The notes beneath the pieces are model-generated. The model searched no databases, was not told the origin of the DNA, and saw nothing but the letters and a program-made list of their open reading frames with translations. From Lachnospiraceae bacterium UBA3638 (GTDB taxonomy: Bacteria > Bacillota > Clostridia > Lachnospirales > Lachnospiraceae): DNA of 24,145 nt. The stretch spans positions 1-24,145 of the forward strand of contig DFKT01000010.1 in assembly GCA_002373595.1 (NCBI GenBank), in the 5' to 3' direction. Shown piece after piece: positions 5,645-13,050 of this stretch. Numbering within the stretch: position 1 is the first letter of the stretch; every line of letters starts with the position of its first letter. The translations under genes and the position numbers were made by a program.

Positions 5645-7282
5645 TTAATGGTTTGTGCAACTTGCATATTTCCTGAGCGTATCTCTGACTGCACCGGGTC
5701 CTGCCAAAAGTTCTGACAAATATCCGCAAACCCTGTCCGCAAGTCCCGCTTCAGTCAGGCTGACTCCAAAGATCGAAGCATCCTCGAGGAGAGGAAGAAC
5801 GGCAACTTTGCAGTCATCCGCGCTCATTCCGGCACCAAGTGTAAGCTTGTCGGAGTAGGGCTTTAACTTATCGAGAAGAGGATCCGAAGAGAGCTCGAAA
5901 GCTTCTCCATTATCATCTATACCCGTGAGATATCTAAGCCATCCCGCAAGCACGAGAGGTATAAGTTTCAGATCATTTACATCTCTGGCGCTGTCCGCCA
6001 TATAAGCCTTGATGGTCTCTCCGAACCTGATGGGGATCTTCTGCGAAGTATCTGTTGCTATCCTCTGCGGAGTATCGGGCATGAATGGATTGGGAACCCT
6101 GACCCCGAGTACGGTATCTATGAACGCCTTCGGATCGATGACTCCGGGATCGGTCACAACGGGCAGTCCCTCTTTATATCCTATTATCTCCACAAGGCTC
6201 TTAAGCTCGGGATCCTTCATCTCATCCGAGATCCTGGTAAATCCGAGCAGACATCCCATGACTGCAAGAGCGGTATGAAGAGGATTGAGACAGGTACATA
6301 CCTTCATTCTCTCAACTTTGTCTACCGTCTCCCTTTGCGTAAATATGACTCCGACTTTTTCAAGAGCAGGTCTTCCGTTCGGGAAAGCATCCTCTATTAC
6401 AAGGTATTCGCTCTCCTCCGCATTTACGAACGGTGCGACGAAGGTTCCCTTGGATGTGACCTCGGGATGAACTCCCGAAAGTCCGTCATCCGTCAGTATC
6501 TTCTCGACAGAAGGATCGGGACGGGGCGTGATCTTATCTATCATCGACCAGGGGAAGCTGACCTTTGATCTGTCATTTATATATTCTTTAAATCCTTTAT
6601 CACATACACCTTCGCTCTCCCATCCTTCCGCAAAGGCTTCTATTGCCGCATAGAGTTTGTCACCGTTGTGTGAACAGTTGTCCGTGCTCACCATTGCTAT
6701 GGGAAGTGCACCTGCTTTAAATCTCGCATACAGGAGCGATGCCACCTTGCCTATATAGCTTCCCGGCTTTTCGGGGCCTGTCTTTACATCTGCTGCCGTA
6801 GCGGGAAGAAGCGCTCCTTCGGCATTTTTTACAACATATCCTTTCTCGGTGATGGTAAAGGTTGCCATCTTGAGAGAGGGCTTCGTGAAGATCTCTTTTA
6901 ATCTTCCGAACTCCTTTTCATTATCCGAATTCAGTATGAGAGACTCTGCGATACTTCCGATAACAGTCTTTTCTATGGCACCGTCGCTCTTGAGTGTAAC
7001 AAGAACGGAAAGCTCATCCTGCGGTCTGTACTGTTTCTCTATTATCTCGTAATCATATCCTTCGGCTACGGTAAGACCTGCTTTCGCCGATCCCTGCTCA
7101 AGCATCTTCTGGGAAAGATTGGCCTGAAAAGCTCTGAATATATTGCCTGCGCCGAAATGTATCCACTCGGGATTTGCTTTGGTGTAGGCGATCATCGCAT
7201 CACGGTCAAATGCAGGGAGTTTATATCCCTTTGCGATCCACTCGTCCTTGCTTTCAGTTATACTTTTTTGATTCAGTATCAT
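5645..7282 (-). CDS. uxuB: D-fructuronate reductase (D-mannonate oxidoreductase), mannitol dehydrogenase family
   Basis: NAD-dependent reduction of D-fructuronate to D-mannonate in glucuronate catabolism. The 545-aa protein belongs to the polyol-specific long-chain dehydrogenases. It has the N-terminal nucleotide-binding segment WIHFGAGNIFRAFQ (40-53), MVSTDNCSHNG (197-207) and FPWSMIDKITPRP (243-255). The catalytic-region sequence MKVCTCLNPLHTALAVMG contains Lys327, Asn333 and His336; in classical members the Lys-Asn spacing is, as I recall, one residue shorter, so the Lys alignment is uncertain. The start at 7282 has TTTTGGAGG upstream. It lies 41 bases after uxuA, which settles the substrate choice over mannitol or altronate. 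No clear terminator follows. Confidence 0.88.
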   Translation of the reverse strand: MILNQKSITESKDEWIAKGYKLPAFDRDAMIAYTKANPEWIHFGAGNIFRAFQANLSQKMLEQGSAKAGLTVAEGYDYEIIEKQYRPQDELSVLVTLKSDGAIEKTVIGSIAESLILNSDNEKEFGRLKEIFTKPSLKMATFTITEKGYVVKNAEGALLPATAADVKTGPEKPGSYIGKVASLLYARFKAGALPIAMVSTDNCSHNGDKLYAAIEAFAEGWESEGVCDKGFKEYINDRSKVSFPWSMIDKITPRPDPSVEKILTDDGLSGVHPEVTSKGTFVAPFVNAEESEYLVIEDAFPNGRPALEKVGVIFTQRETVDKVERMKVCTCLNPLHTALAVMGCLLGFTRISDEMKDPELKSLVEIIGYKEGLPVVTDPGVIDPKAFIDTVLGVRVPNPFMPDTPQRIATDTSQKIPIRFGETIKAYMADSARDVNDLKLIPLVLAGWLRYLTGIDDNGEAFELSSDPLLDKLKPYSDKLTLGAGMSADDCKVAVLPLLEDASIFGVSLTEAGLADRVCGYLSELLAGPGAVRDTLRKYASCTNH

Positions 7283-7323
7283 ACCGAGCCTCCAAAATTA
7301 TGACGCCAGTGTCATTTATCTTT

Positions 7324-8391
7324 TTATCTGTTGTTCTTTACTATTGCTTCCCACAAACCGTTGAGATATGTAGCTCCGAGCGCTCTGTCGTAGAGTCCGT
7401 ATCCGGGCATGGCCACCTCGTCCCATATCATTCTTCCGTGGTCGGGTCTGATCGGTCCGTCAAAACCGATATCGTAGAGCGCTTTCATGATTTCATACAT
7501 ATCAAAGGTTCCGTCGGATGAAAGATGTGCGGATTCCTCGAAATCCGACTGCGAATTAAACTTAAGATTTCTTACATGTGCGAAATGTATCCTTCCCTTG
7601 AGCGATCTGATCATATCGGGGAGATCGTTCTCGAGATTGGTACCGTATGAACCGGAGCAGAAGGTCACACCATTATGCACATTGTCTACAGTGCCAGTCA
7701 TACGGAGTATGTTCTTTTTGTTGATGATGATCCTGGGGAGTCCGAATACGCTCCAAGCGGGATCATCGGGATGTATAGCCATCTTGATATCGTATTTGTC
7801 ACAAACCGGCATGATAGCTCTTAAGAAATAGAACAGATTCTCAAAGAGTTTCTCCTCGTCTATGTCAGAGTAGAGCTCAAAGAGTTCCTTTACATGTACC
7901 ATTCTCTCAGGCTCCCATCCGGGCATTATGCTGCCGTTGGTATCTCCCGAGAGTTTATCAAACATCTCTTCCGGCTTTATCGCATCGACAGCTGCCTGAT
8001 TATATGCGAGTACGGTTGATCCGTCGGGACGCACTCTCGCAAGTTCGGTCCTGGTCCAGTCAAAGACCGGCATAAAGTTGTAGCATACGAGATGTATATC
8101 TTCTTCTCCGAGATTCTCCAGAGTCTTGATGTAGTTGTCTATGTGCTCATCTCTTTCAGGGCCTGCAGTCTTTATCGCATCACTTACATTGACGCTCTCG
8201 ATACCGGATATATGCAAACCGGAAGCATTTACTTCGTCCTTGAGAGCTTTGATCCTGTCCCTGGTCCACAGTTCTCCTGCCTGAGCGTCATACAGTGTCG
8301 TTATGACTCCCGTAACGCCCGGGATCTGTCTTATCTGCTTAAGTGTTACGGTATCGAATTTGCTGCCGTACCAGCGCAGTGTCATTTCCAT
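7324..8391 (-). CDS. uxuA: Mannonate dehydratase
   Basis: Dehydrates D-mannonate to 2-keto-3-deoxy-D-gluconate. The 355-aa protein matches the UxuA family along its length: MEMTLRWYG at the start, QIPGVTGVI (22-30), VCYNFMPVFDWTRT (102-115), MPGWEPER (156-163), MAIHPDDPAWSVFGLPRII (204-222), FCSGSYGTN (244-252), HFAHVRNLKF (269-278), RPDHGRMIWDE (315-325) and YGLYDRALGATYLNGLWEA at the end. The probable metal ligands are His207, Cys245, His272 and Asp317, by analogy with known UxuA structures. The start at 8391 follows GGAGG by 11 bases, a rather long gap, with AGGA immediately before the ATG. It is placed 41 bases after the TPR-DUF4125 gene and before uxuB. uxaC and the hexuronate transporter are not in the window. 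Confidence 0.96.
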   Translation of the reverse strand: MEMTLRWYGSKFDTVTLKQIRQIPGVTGVITTLYDAQAGELWTRDRIKALKDEVNASGLHISGIESVNVSDAIKTAGPERDEHIDNYIKTLENLGEEDIHLVCYNFMPVFDWTRTELARVRPDGSTVLAYNQAAVDAIKPEEMFDKLSGDTNGSIMPGWEPERMVHVKELFELYSDIDEEKLFENLFYFLRAIMPVCDKYDIKMAIHPDDPAWSVFGLPRIIINKKNILRMTGTVDNVHNGVTFCSGSYGTNLENDLPDMIRSLKGRIHFAHVRNLKFNSQSDFEESAHLSSDGTFDMYEIMKALYDIGFDGPIRPDHGRMIWDEVAMPGYGLYDRALGATYLNGLWEAIVKNNR

Positions 8392-8432
8392 TCCTAAAAA
8401 AACCTCCGTGTGTATATGTACTGAACAATTAT

Positions 8433-10787
8433 TTACATTTTTAAAAACTTCTCTGCCGCATCCAGACTCTCATACCCGTACAGTTTCGCACTTATCTCCA
8501 TCGTCTCTCTTGCAAGGTTGCTGCCGCTTTTTGCATGCTCCACGATAAAACCGGCATAGAGCTCGAGCATCTTGTCTGAATAAGTGCTTATCTCTCCGCG
8601 CAGATATGTCTCGTATGAAGTATCATACGCACTCTCTTCGTAAGTATGTATAGTCCTCGCCCTTGATGCCATCAGCGGATACTCCGAAGCGAATTCTTCC
8701 ATCCACTGAACCTGCAGCATCACGATCTGATCGATGATCGCACGTTTCTCTTCGCTGAGTGCGGGGAAATTATCCTTTATCTCTTCATACTTCTCGGGAG
8801 CTGTGTATTCCATCATCCTCCCGTATTTCTCCGTGATGAGATTGTGCCCCAGTCTCATCTCTCTGTCGAAATCATATATGTACTGAAGGAGCATTGCTCT
8901 CGACCATGTGAGATACTGACTCCTTCTCATTATCTGAAATGTAGGCCAGTCATCCTGGCACGATGCGCGTCCGCCTTCATTCTGCACCTTGTCAAATGCA
9001 GCGAATTCCATACGCGCTATATCCATTGCAAGTTCATCGTTACTCTCTCTGCTGTAGAGAGACTTCTCAATGAGTTCCTCGGTGTGATGATCGATATAAC
9101 TGTCTATATCACTGATGAGTCCTCTCTTATAGAGACATAATGCGATGAATGCTCCAACCATATCCGAAGCGTCAGGCTCGCGTTTCATTCTCTCGATAAG
9201 TCCCAGGAGCTCGTCGCCGTTCTGTACGGACTCAAGGCCCTTTCTGAGCCATTTATCGTGAGGAGGGTAAAGACCGTTCATGTAATACCCGATCTTCATC
9301 GCTTCTCTTATTGCATCGGAAAGCATCATATCCGCGGTGAGAAGATCTCCTCTTTGCTTCATGCGGAAATAATTGTACTGTCCGGTCTGTGAAAATCTGC
9401 CACAGCTCTCCGCCAGTTTTGCGTAGAGTATATGTTCCGGATATCCTTCTTTTAATCTGTCTCTGAAGGCGGTAAATACGCCTTCGTCATCCCTGTATAC
9501 TTCGCCGTTTACCGCTGCAGCCAGTGAAGCATCGGATACGCTTGTCCAATCAATATCTTCGTATTTTTTCGCGCCGATCAGTCTGCCGTAGAAATCACCT
9601 ATCCTGCACACGCCCCGTCTCGAAGCACCCTGTGCGGTACGTGCTCTTTTTATTCCCTCAAACTCATCCGGCAGTTCATCGTATGCCTTCCGAAGTTCCT
9701 CTCCGATCGCATCGTAGGTCTCATCGCTCACCCACATGCAAAACGAAGGCCCCCAATCATGATCTGCGGATGAAGCGTCATCATATCCGAATGCATCGGA
9801 TCCCTCTCCTGCCAGGCCGACCGCTATCTTCCCCTCATACTCCGGGAACTTCGATCTGATCATCAGAGCTCCGTAACTCTCATAATAAGCTCTGCAGATA
9901 TCTGCGCCTTTTCTGAATCCGGCTCCCGTGTCACCGGTTTCGGATCCGACAGGATCATCGCGGTCCGCGCTGATCCCGTTCGCATATGCACCCTTGCTGC
10001 TTGTCGCGGCAAGACACGCCTCGTGGTTTTCGGCGAGTCTCTCGTAATAAGCATTTCGTCCGAGAGCCCGCTCCATTATATCCATGGCCTTCTTAAATAT
10101 TCCGGCCGCAGTTTCAAATTCGCCGTTTATGTAATGATAGCTTCCAAGCGCCGAATAAGCTGCGCACAGATGCTGATCTTCCACACCCTGTTCTTCAAAA
10201 AGAGCGATGGATCTTTTAGCCTGATCCAGAGCCGCCTCGGGTTTTCCGAGCTGTATATATGTTCCTGCGAGATTTGCTCTCGATACGGCTTCCTCGTAGA
10301 CCTCCCCTTTGAGAGTCACTATAGAGAGTGCTTTTTCGAGCCTGTCTTTTGCCGCATCAAAATCTCCAAGTTCCTGAAAAAGAAGTGCCTCGTTGTTGTA
10401 GAGACTTGCAAAGAGCATGCTGTCCGAGGTGAGGATCGATGAATAGATCTTCTCCACACGCTTGTAACACTCAAGAGATTCATCGAGCCTGCCTCCGGTC
10501 CTGTAAACCGTAGCGACATTTAAGAGCGTGGTGGCATAAGGAATACTCTCTTCCGGGAGGAAATTGTCTGCCACAAGTATGGCATTCCTCGCTATCCCGT
10601 ATGCTTTTTCAAATTGTGATGTCTCTCTGTAAAGTCCGAGAAGTTCGTTCAGGATACGTAAGAGATTGGGCTCGTCATTTTCTTCCAACAAAGCAGCGGC
10701 AGAGTCGAGCAAAAGCCCCTCTGCCTCTATGCTGCGATTCTCGCTGTAAAGTTTATCGACGTTTTCTAAGACGCCATCGATCTCCAT
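8433..10787 (-). CDS. TPR protein with DUF4037 (nucleotidyltransferase-like) and DUF4125 domains
   Basis: A 784-aa cytoplasmic protein of unknown function with three parts. Residues 1-250 are tetratricopeptide-like helices (LNVATVYRTGGRLDESLECY, NNEALLFQELGDFDAAKDRL, ANLAGTYIQLGKPEAALDQA, YSALGSYHYINGEFETAAGI). About 290-560 matches DUF4037: VGLAGEGSDAFGYDD...DHDWGP with G-S at 329-330 and D-H-D at 342-344, the spacing of a polymerase-beta-type nucleotidyltransferase motif, followed by YNYFRMKQRGD and NGLYPPHDKW. About 590-780 matches DUF4125: NEGGRASCQDDWPTFQIMR, HNLITEKYGRMMEYT and TSYETYLRGEISTYSDKM. Its ATG directly follows the TAA of the upstream EAL-HDOD gene, implying translational coupling. 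No signal peptide or membrane segment. Domain names come from recall of family patterns. Confidence 0.85.
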   Translation of the reverse strand: MEIDGVLENVDKLYSENRSIEAEGLLLDSAAALLEENDEPNLLRILNELLGLYRETSQFEKAYGIARNAILVADNFLPEESIPYATTLLNVATVYRTGGRLDESLECYKRVEKIYSSILTSDSMLFASLYNNEALLFQELGDFDAAKDRLEKALSIVTLKGEVYEEAVSRANLAGTYIQLGKPEAALDQAKRSIALFEEQGVEDQHLCAAYSALGSYHYINGEFETAAGIFKKAMDIMERALGRNAYYERLAENHEACLAATSSKGAYANGISADRDDPVGSETGDTGAGFRKGADICRAYYESYGALMIRSKFPEYEGKIAVGLAGEGSDAFGYDDASSADHDWGPSFCMWVSDETYDAIGEELRKAYDELPDEFEGIKRARTAQGASRRGVCRIGDFYGRLIGAKKYEDIDWTSVSDASLAAAVNGEVYRDDEGVFTAFRDRLKEGYPEHILYAKLAESCGRFSQTGQYNYFRMKQRGDLLTADMMLSDAIREAMKIGYYMNGLYPPHDKWLRKGLESVQNGDELLGLIERMKREPDASDMVGAFIALCLYKRGLISDIDSYIDHHTEELIEKSLYSRESNDELAMDIARMEFAAFDKVQNEGGRASCQDDWPTFQIMRRSQYLTWSRAMLLQYIYDFDREMRLGHNLITEKYGRMMEYTAPEKYEEIKDNFPALSEEKRAIIDQIVMLQVQWMEEFASEYPLMASRARTIHTYEESAYDTSYETYLRGEISTYSDKMLELYAGFIVEHAKSGSNLARETMEISAKLYGYESLDAAEKFLKM

Positions 10788-12026
10788 TTATTTAGACTCT
10801 TCCTCGCCATAGAACAGATCTCTGAACCATCTGAGCGAATCTGTATATGCATCGTAAACCTTTGAATCATCGATGCCGACGAGAATGAGCTGTCTGGATA
10901 CTTCCTGCCAGTTGGCGTTTTCGTATGCGATCATGAGATCATAAACAGGCGCAAACTTTCCGGAATCGTTCAAAAGTACGGCGCTGATATCCTTGGTAAC
11001 CTTGACCATCTCAAGTGCTTCGGCCATGGTCTTGTCGAGCATTACATCGAGTACCGAGAAAAGTCCCATGAGGAACAACTCGCTCGATGCCTGTGCCATA
11101 TCGAATTCTGCAGCAAGGTTCTCGGCAAATCTTGCGCGTATAAGAGAAAGTCTCGTGATCTCACTGGGCTTATCGGAGCAGAGCTCTCTCGTTACGGCTG
11201 TGTTGATCCAACGCTTAAGTTCTTTTTGTCCGAGCATTGCTGCCGCGTGGCGGACGGTACTGATACCGGAATTGACGGTCATGCGGTTAACCATTCCGAG
11301 AAGCGAGATGACAAGCGCGGTATCGTGTCCGATGATATCCGCTGCCTTGTCGAGGTCGAAATCGGGATCGTTAACGAGATTCAAAAGTTCAACATAAGTG
11401 ACCTTCATGGGTGATACTTCGTTGCCCTCTTTAACAACAGGGATACGGAAGAATCCACCCTCATAAAGCTTATATGCTCCGTCGCTCGTCAGCATATCGT
11501 AGTCTTCCTGAGAGTTGACATTGACGGCTACGAGCTGTGCGTTCGGATATACCTTGCTGAAATATATCTTTGCCTTGCTGATATCGATCTTCTTGTGATC
11601 GAGAAGTATGTAATCCATAAGAGCGAGGATAGGTCTGTATTCCTCAAACTGCTTTACGGCCAGTTTGCGGATCGCCAGATGATATCCGTCCTCTCTGAGT
11701 TCTTTTAAGCGATTGACATACATATCCGTCGGAGCTACGGCGGGATCTACGAGAAGCACGAGCTTGTCGTGTGCTCCGGAGTATTGTGAATTCAGATCTG
11801 TGAAAATAGATACGTTGTTGATCTCAATGAATACCAGCTTATCGTTTGCAAGTGTGCTCACGCCCATGCTTTCTACGATATCAAGTCCGAGAACATTTCC
11901 GACACCGTCAAGCCATGCCGTTCCGAGCATGTTGGGGTTCAAGAAGGTATTGTTCTTCTGTGCAAAGATGGAGTAGGCTTTGACCTCCATGTTGTTGTCA
12001 AAAAGCGGGATAAGAGTACCAAGCAT
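10788..12026 (-). CDS. EAL-HDOD domain signalling protein (YuxH-like), EAL degenerate
   Basis: A 412-aa protein with an N-terminal EAL-like fold (about 1-205; LIPLFDNNMEVKAYSIFAQK, KLVFIEINNVSIF, YILLDHKKIDI, KLYEGGFF) and a C-terminal HDOD domain (about 210-400; LLNLVNDPDFDLDKAADIIG, LISLLGMVNRM, STVRHAAAMLGQKELKRWIN). The signature Glu-Ala/Val-Leu and most metal-binding acidic residues of active c-di-GMP phosphodiesterases are missing. I therefore expect a binding or scaffolding role rather than catalysis. Proteins of this architecture are generally linked to motility, c-di-GMP or stress signalling; none of those genes is nearby. The start at 12026 has CGGAGG upstream. It is the first gene of a likely four-gene leftward unit and is coupled stop-to-start (TAAATG) to the TPR protein. 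Confidence 0.85.
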   Translation of the reverse strand: MLGTLIPLFDNNMEVKAYSIFAQKNNTFLNPNMLGTAWLDGVGNVLGLDIVESMGVSTLANDKLVFIEINNVSIFTDLNSQYSGAHDKLVLLVDPAVAPTDMYVNRLKELREDGYHLAIRKLAVKQFEEYRPILALMDYILLDHKKIDISKAKIYFSKVYPNAQLVAVNVNSQEDYDMLTSDGAYKLYEGGFFRIPVVKEGNEVSPMKVTYVELLNLVNDPDFDLDKAADIIGHDTALVISLLGMVNRMTVNSGISTVRHAAAMLGQKELKRWINTAVTRELCSDKPSEITRLSLIRARFAENLAAEFDMAQASSELFLMGLFSVLDVMLDKTMAEALEMVKVTKDISAVLLNDSGKFAPVYDLMIAYENANWQEVSRQLILVGIDDSKVYDAYTDSLRWFRDLFYGEEESK

Positions 12027-12044
12027 ATTCTACCTCCGAGTCGC

Positions 12045-12063
12045 GCGAATCTTTACAATTCGC
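12045..12063 (-). promoter_or_regulatory. Hairpin at the 5' end of the EAL-HDOD transcript
   Basis: Inverted repeat GCGAAT/ATTCGC (12045-12050 with 12058-12063) with a 7-base loop, just before the CGGAGG ribosome site. It resembles the first hairpin of the 126-bp repeats (GGCGAAT/ATTCGCC), which also lies upstream of a ribosome site. If the -10 at 12072-12077 is used, the mRNA would start almost at this stem. Confidence 0.5.
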
Positions 12064-12071
12064 CTTGGTAC

Positions 12072-12077
12072 ATTATA
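12072..12077 (-). promoter_or_regulatory. -10 element before the EAL-HDOD gene
   Basis: Perfect TATAAT on the minus strand, 45 bases before the start codon. The 17-base-spaced -35 position (TATCAA) is poor, so activation or another sigma factor is possible. Confidence 0.5.
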
Positions 12078-12156
12078 CTACTTTTTGCCTTATTTTGATA
12101 GTATTTTTGTAAACTTCGCCATATATTATTTTGGGCCGGTATACCGGTCAGTTTTA

Positions 12157-12900
12157 TTATGTCCAGCCTCCGTCCAGCGTTATGATCTGGCCTGTCATGT
12201 AAGAAGGGGACTGAAGCACTCTCCATACGAGTTCCGCCACTTCCTCTGCCCTGCCCATCCTGCCTTCGGGGATCTCCTCCCTTATAGCATCAAGTTCCTC
12301 CGCAGAGAACATCTCGTTCATCCTGGTATCGATCACACCGCAACTGACGGCATTCACCGGAATACCGCTGGGGGCAAGTTCCCTGGCCAGAGCTTTGGTG
12401 AAGGCATTGAGTCCGCCCTTGGACGCAGAATAAGCCACCTCCATCGACGCTCCCTTTTCTCCCCATACAGACGAAATATTGATGATACTGCCACTCCCAC
12501 GCCTGAGCATCGGTGATATGGCGTTCCTGCACATATAAAATGCTCCCGTCAGATTGACATCTATCACCCTTCTCCACTCTTCATCCGTCATATCCTGCAG
12601 AAGGCCTATGTATGATATACCCGCATTGTTTATGAGTATGTCCGGCTCAGGATCCGCTTCAAAGACTTGTGCGGCCGCTTTGGAGTCCGAGACATCCGCT
12701 CTGATCGGGGTGCATCTGATACCATACTCTTTCTCAAGGTGTTTTGAAACTTTCTTAAGTTCACTTACAGTCTCGGAGCATACGAGCGTGAGATCGTATC
12801 CTTCTTTTGCGAGTCTCTCCGCTATGGCTTCTCCGATGCCTCTCGAAGCTCCGGTGACTATGGCGGATTTGCGTGAAGATTTCAGATCATCATTTTTCAT
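12157..12900 (-). CDS. SDR-family oxidoreductase (3-oxoacyl-ACP-reductase-like)
   Basis: A 247-aa classical short-chain dehydrogenase/reductase. It has cofactor motif TGASRGIG (16-23), NNAG (91-94), the catalytic Ser at 143-144 (NISSVWG), Tyr157 and Lys161 (YSASKGG), and the C-terminal SYMTGQIITLDGGW that is typical of FabG-like enzymes. It most resembles FabG, reducing 3-oxoacyl-ACP with NADPH, but there are no fatty acid synthesis genes nearby and many SDRs of this type act on other substrates. I leave the symbol empty for that reason. The ribosome site is AGAGGT, 7 bases before ATG 12900. It is divergent from thiT, sharing an upstream region of about 55 bases before the riboswitch. A GC palindrome lies after its stop, without a U run. 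Confidence 0.85.
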   Translation of the reverse strand: MKNDDLKSSRKSAIVTGASRGIGEAIAERLAKEGYDLTLVCSETVSELKKVSKHLEKEYGIRCTPIRADVSDSKAAAQVFEADPEPDILINNAGISYIGLLQDMTDEEWRRVIDVNLTGAFYMCRNAISPMLRRGSGSIINISSVWGEKGASMEVAYSASKGGLNAFTKALARELAPSGIPVNAVSCGVIDTRMNEMFSAEELDAIREEIPEGRMGRAEEVAELVWRVLQSPSYMTGQIITLDGGWT

Positions 12901-12957
12901 AAATGTACCTCTTGTTTTTTTCAGGTTAAGGTGTTAAGTTTATTGGCGTTGTATTAA

Positions 12958-13048
12958 TTTACAGGGGCGCTAGGAGAAATTTTCCTGTGCTGAGACGCGA
13001 AAGCGAACCCTTATTACTTGATCCGGGTAATGCCGGCGAAAGGAGAAA
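12958..13048 (+). ncRNA. TPP (thiamine pyrophosphate) riboswitch, THI element
   Basis: All conserved blocks of the TPP aptamer are present in order: GGGGCGC (12964-12970), CTGAGA (12990-12995), a small CGC-GAAA-GCG stem (12996-13005), ACCC (13007-13010) and CTTGATCCGGGTAATGCCGG leading to GCGAAAGGAG. The thiT Shine-Dalgarno AGGAG (13041-13045) lies directly at the 3' edge of the aptamer and no terminator is seen. Control by hiding the ribosome site when TPP is bound is therefore the likely mechanism. The downstream gene, a thiamine transporter, agrees. Confidence 0.96.
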
Positions 13049-13050
13049 AA

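Noticed and set aside
12136..12147. Palindrome CCGGTATACCGG after the SDR gene as a terminator
   Set aside because: The stem is only 4 bp around a TATA loop and the following bases are CAAAATAAT, not a U run. It may be an operator-like palindrome, but nothing supports that.
12157..12900. Naming the SDR gene fabG
   Set aside because: The motifs fit FabG, but they are shared by many SDRs and no fatty acid synthesis genes are adjacent. Function is left at family level.
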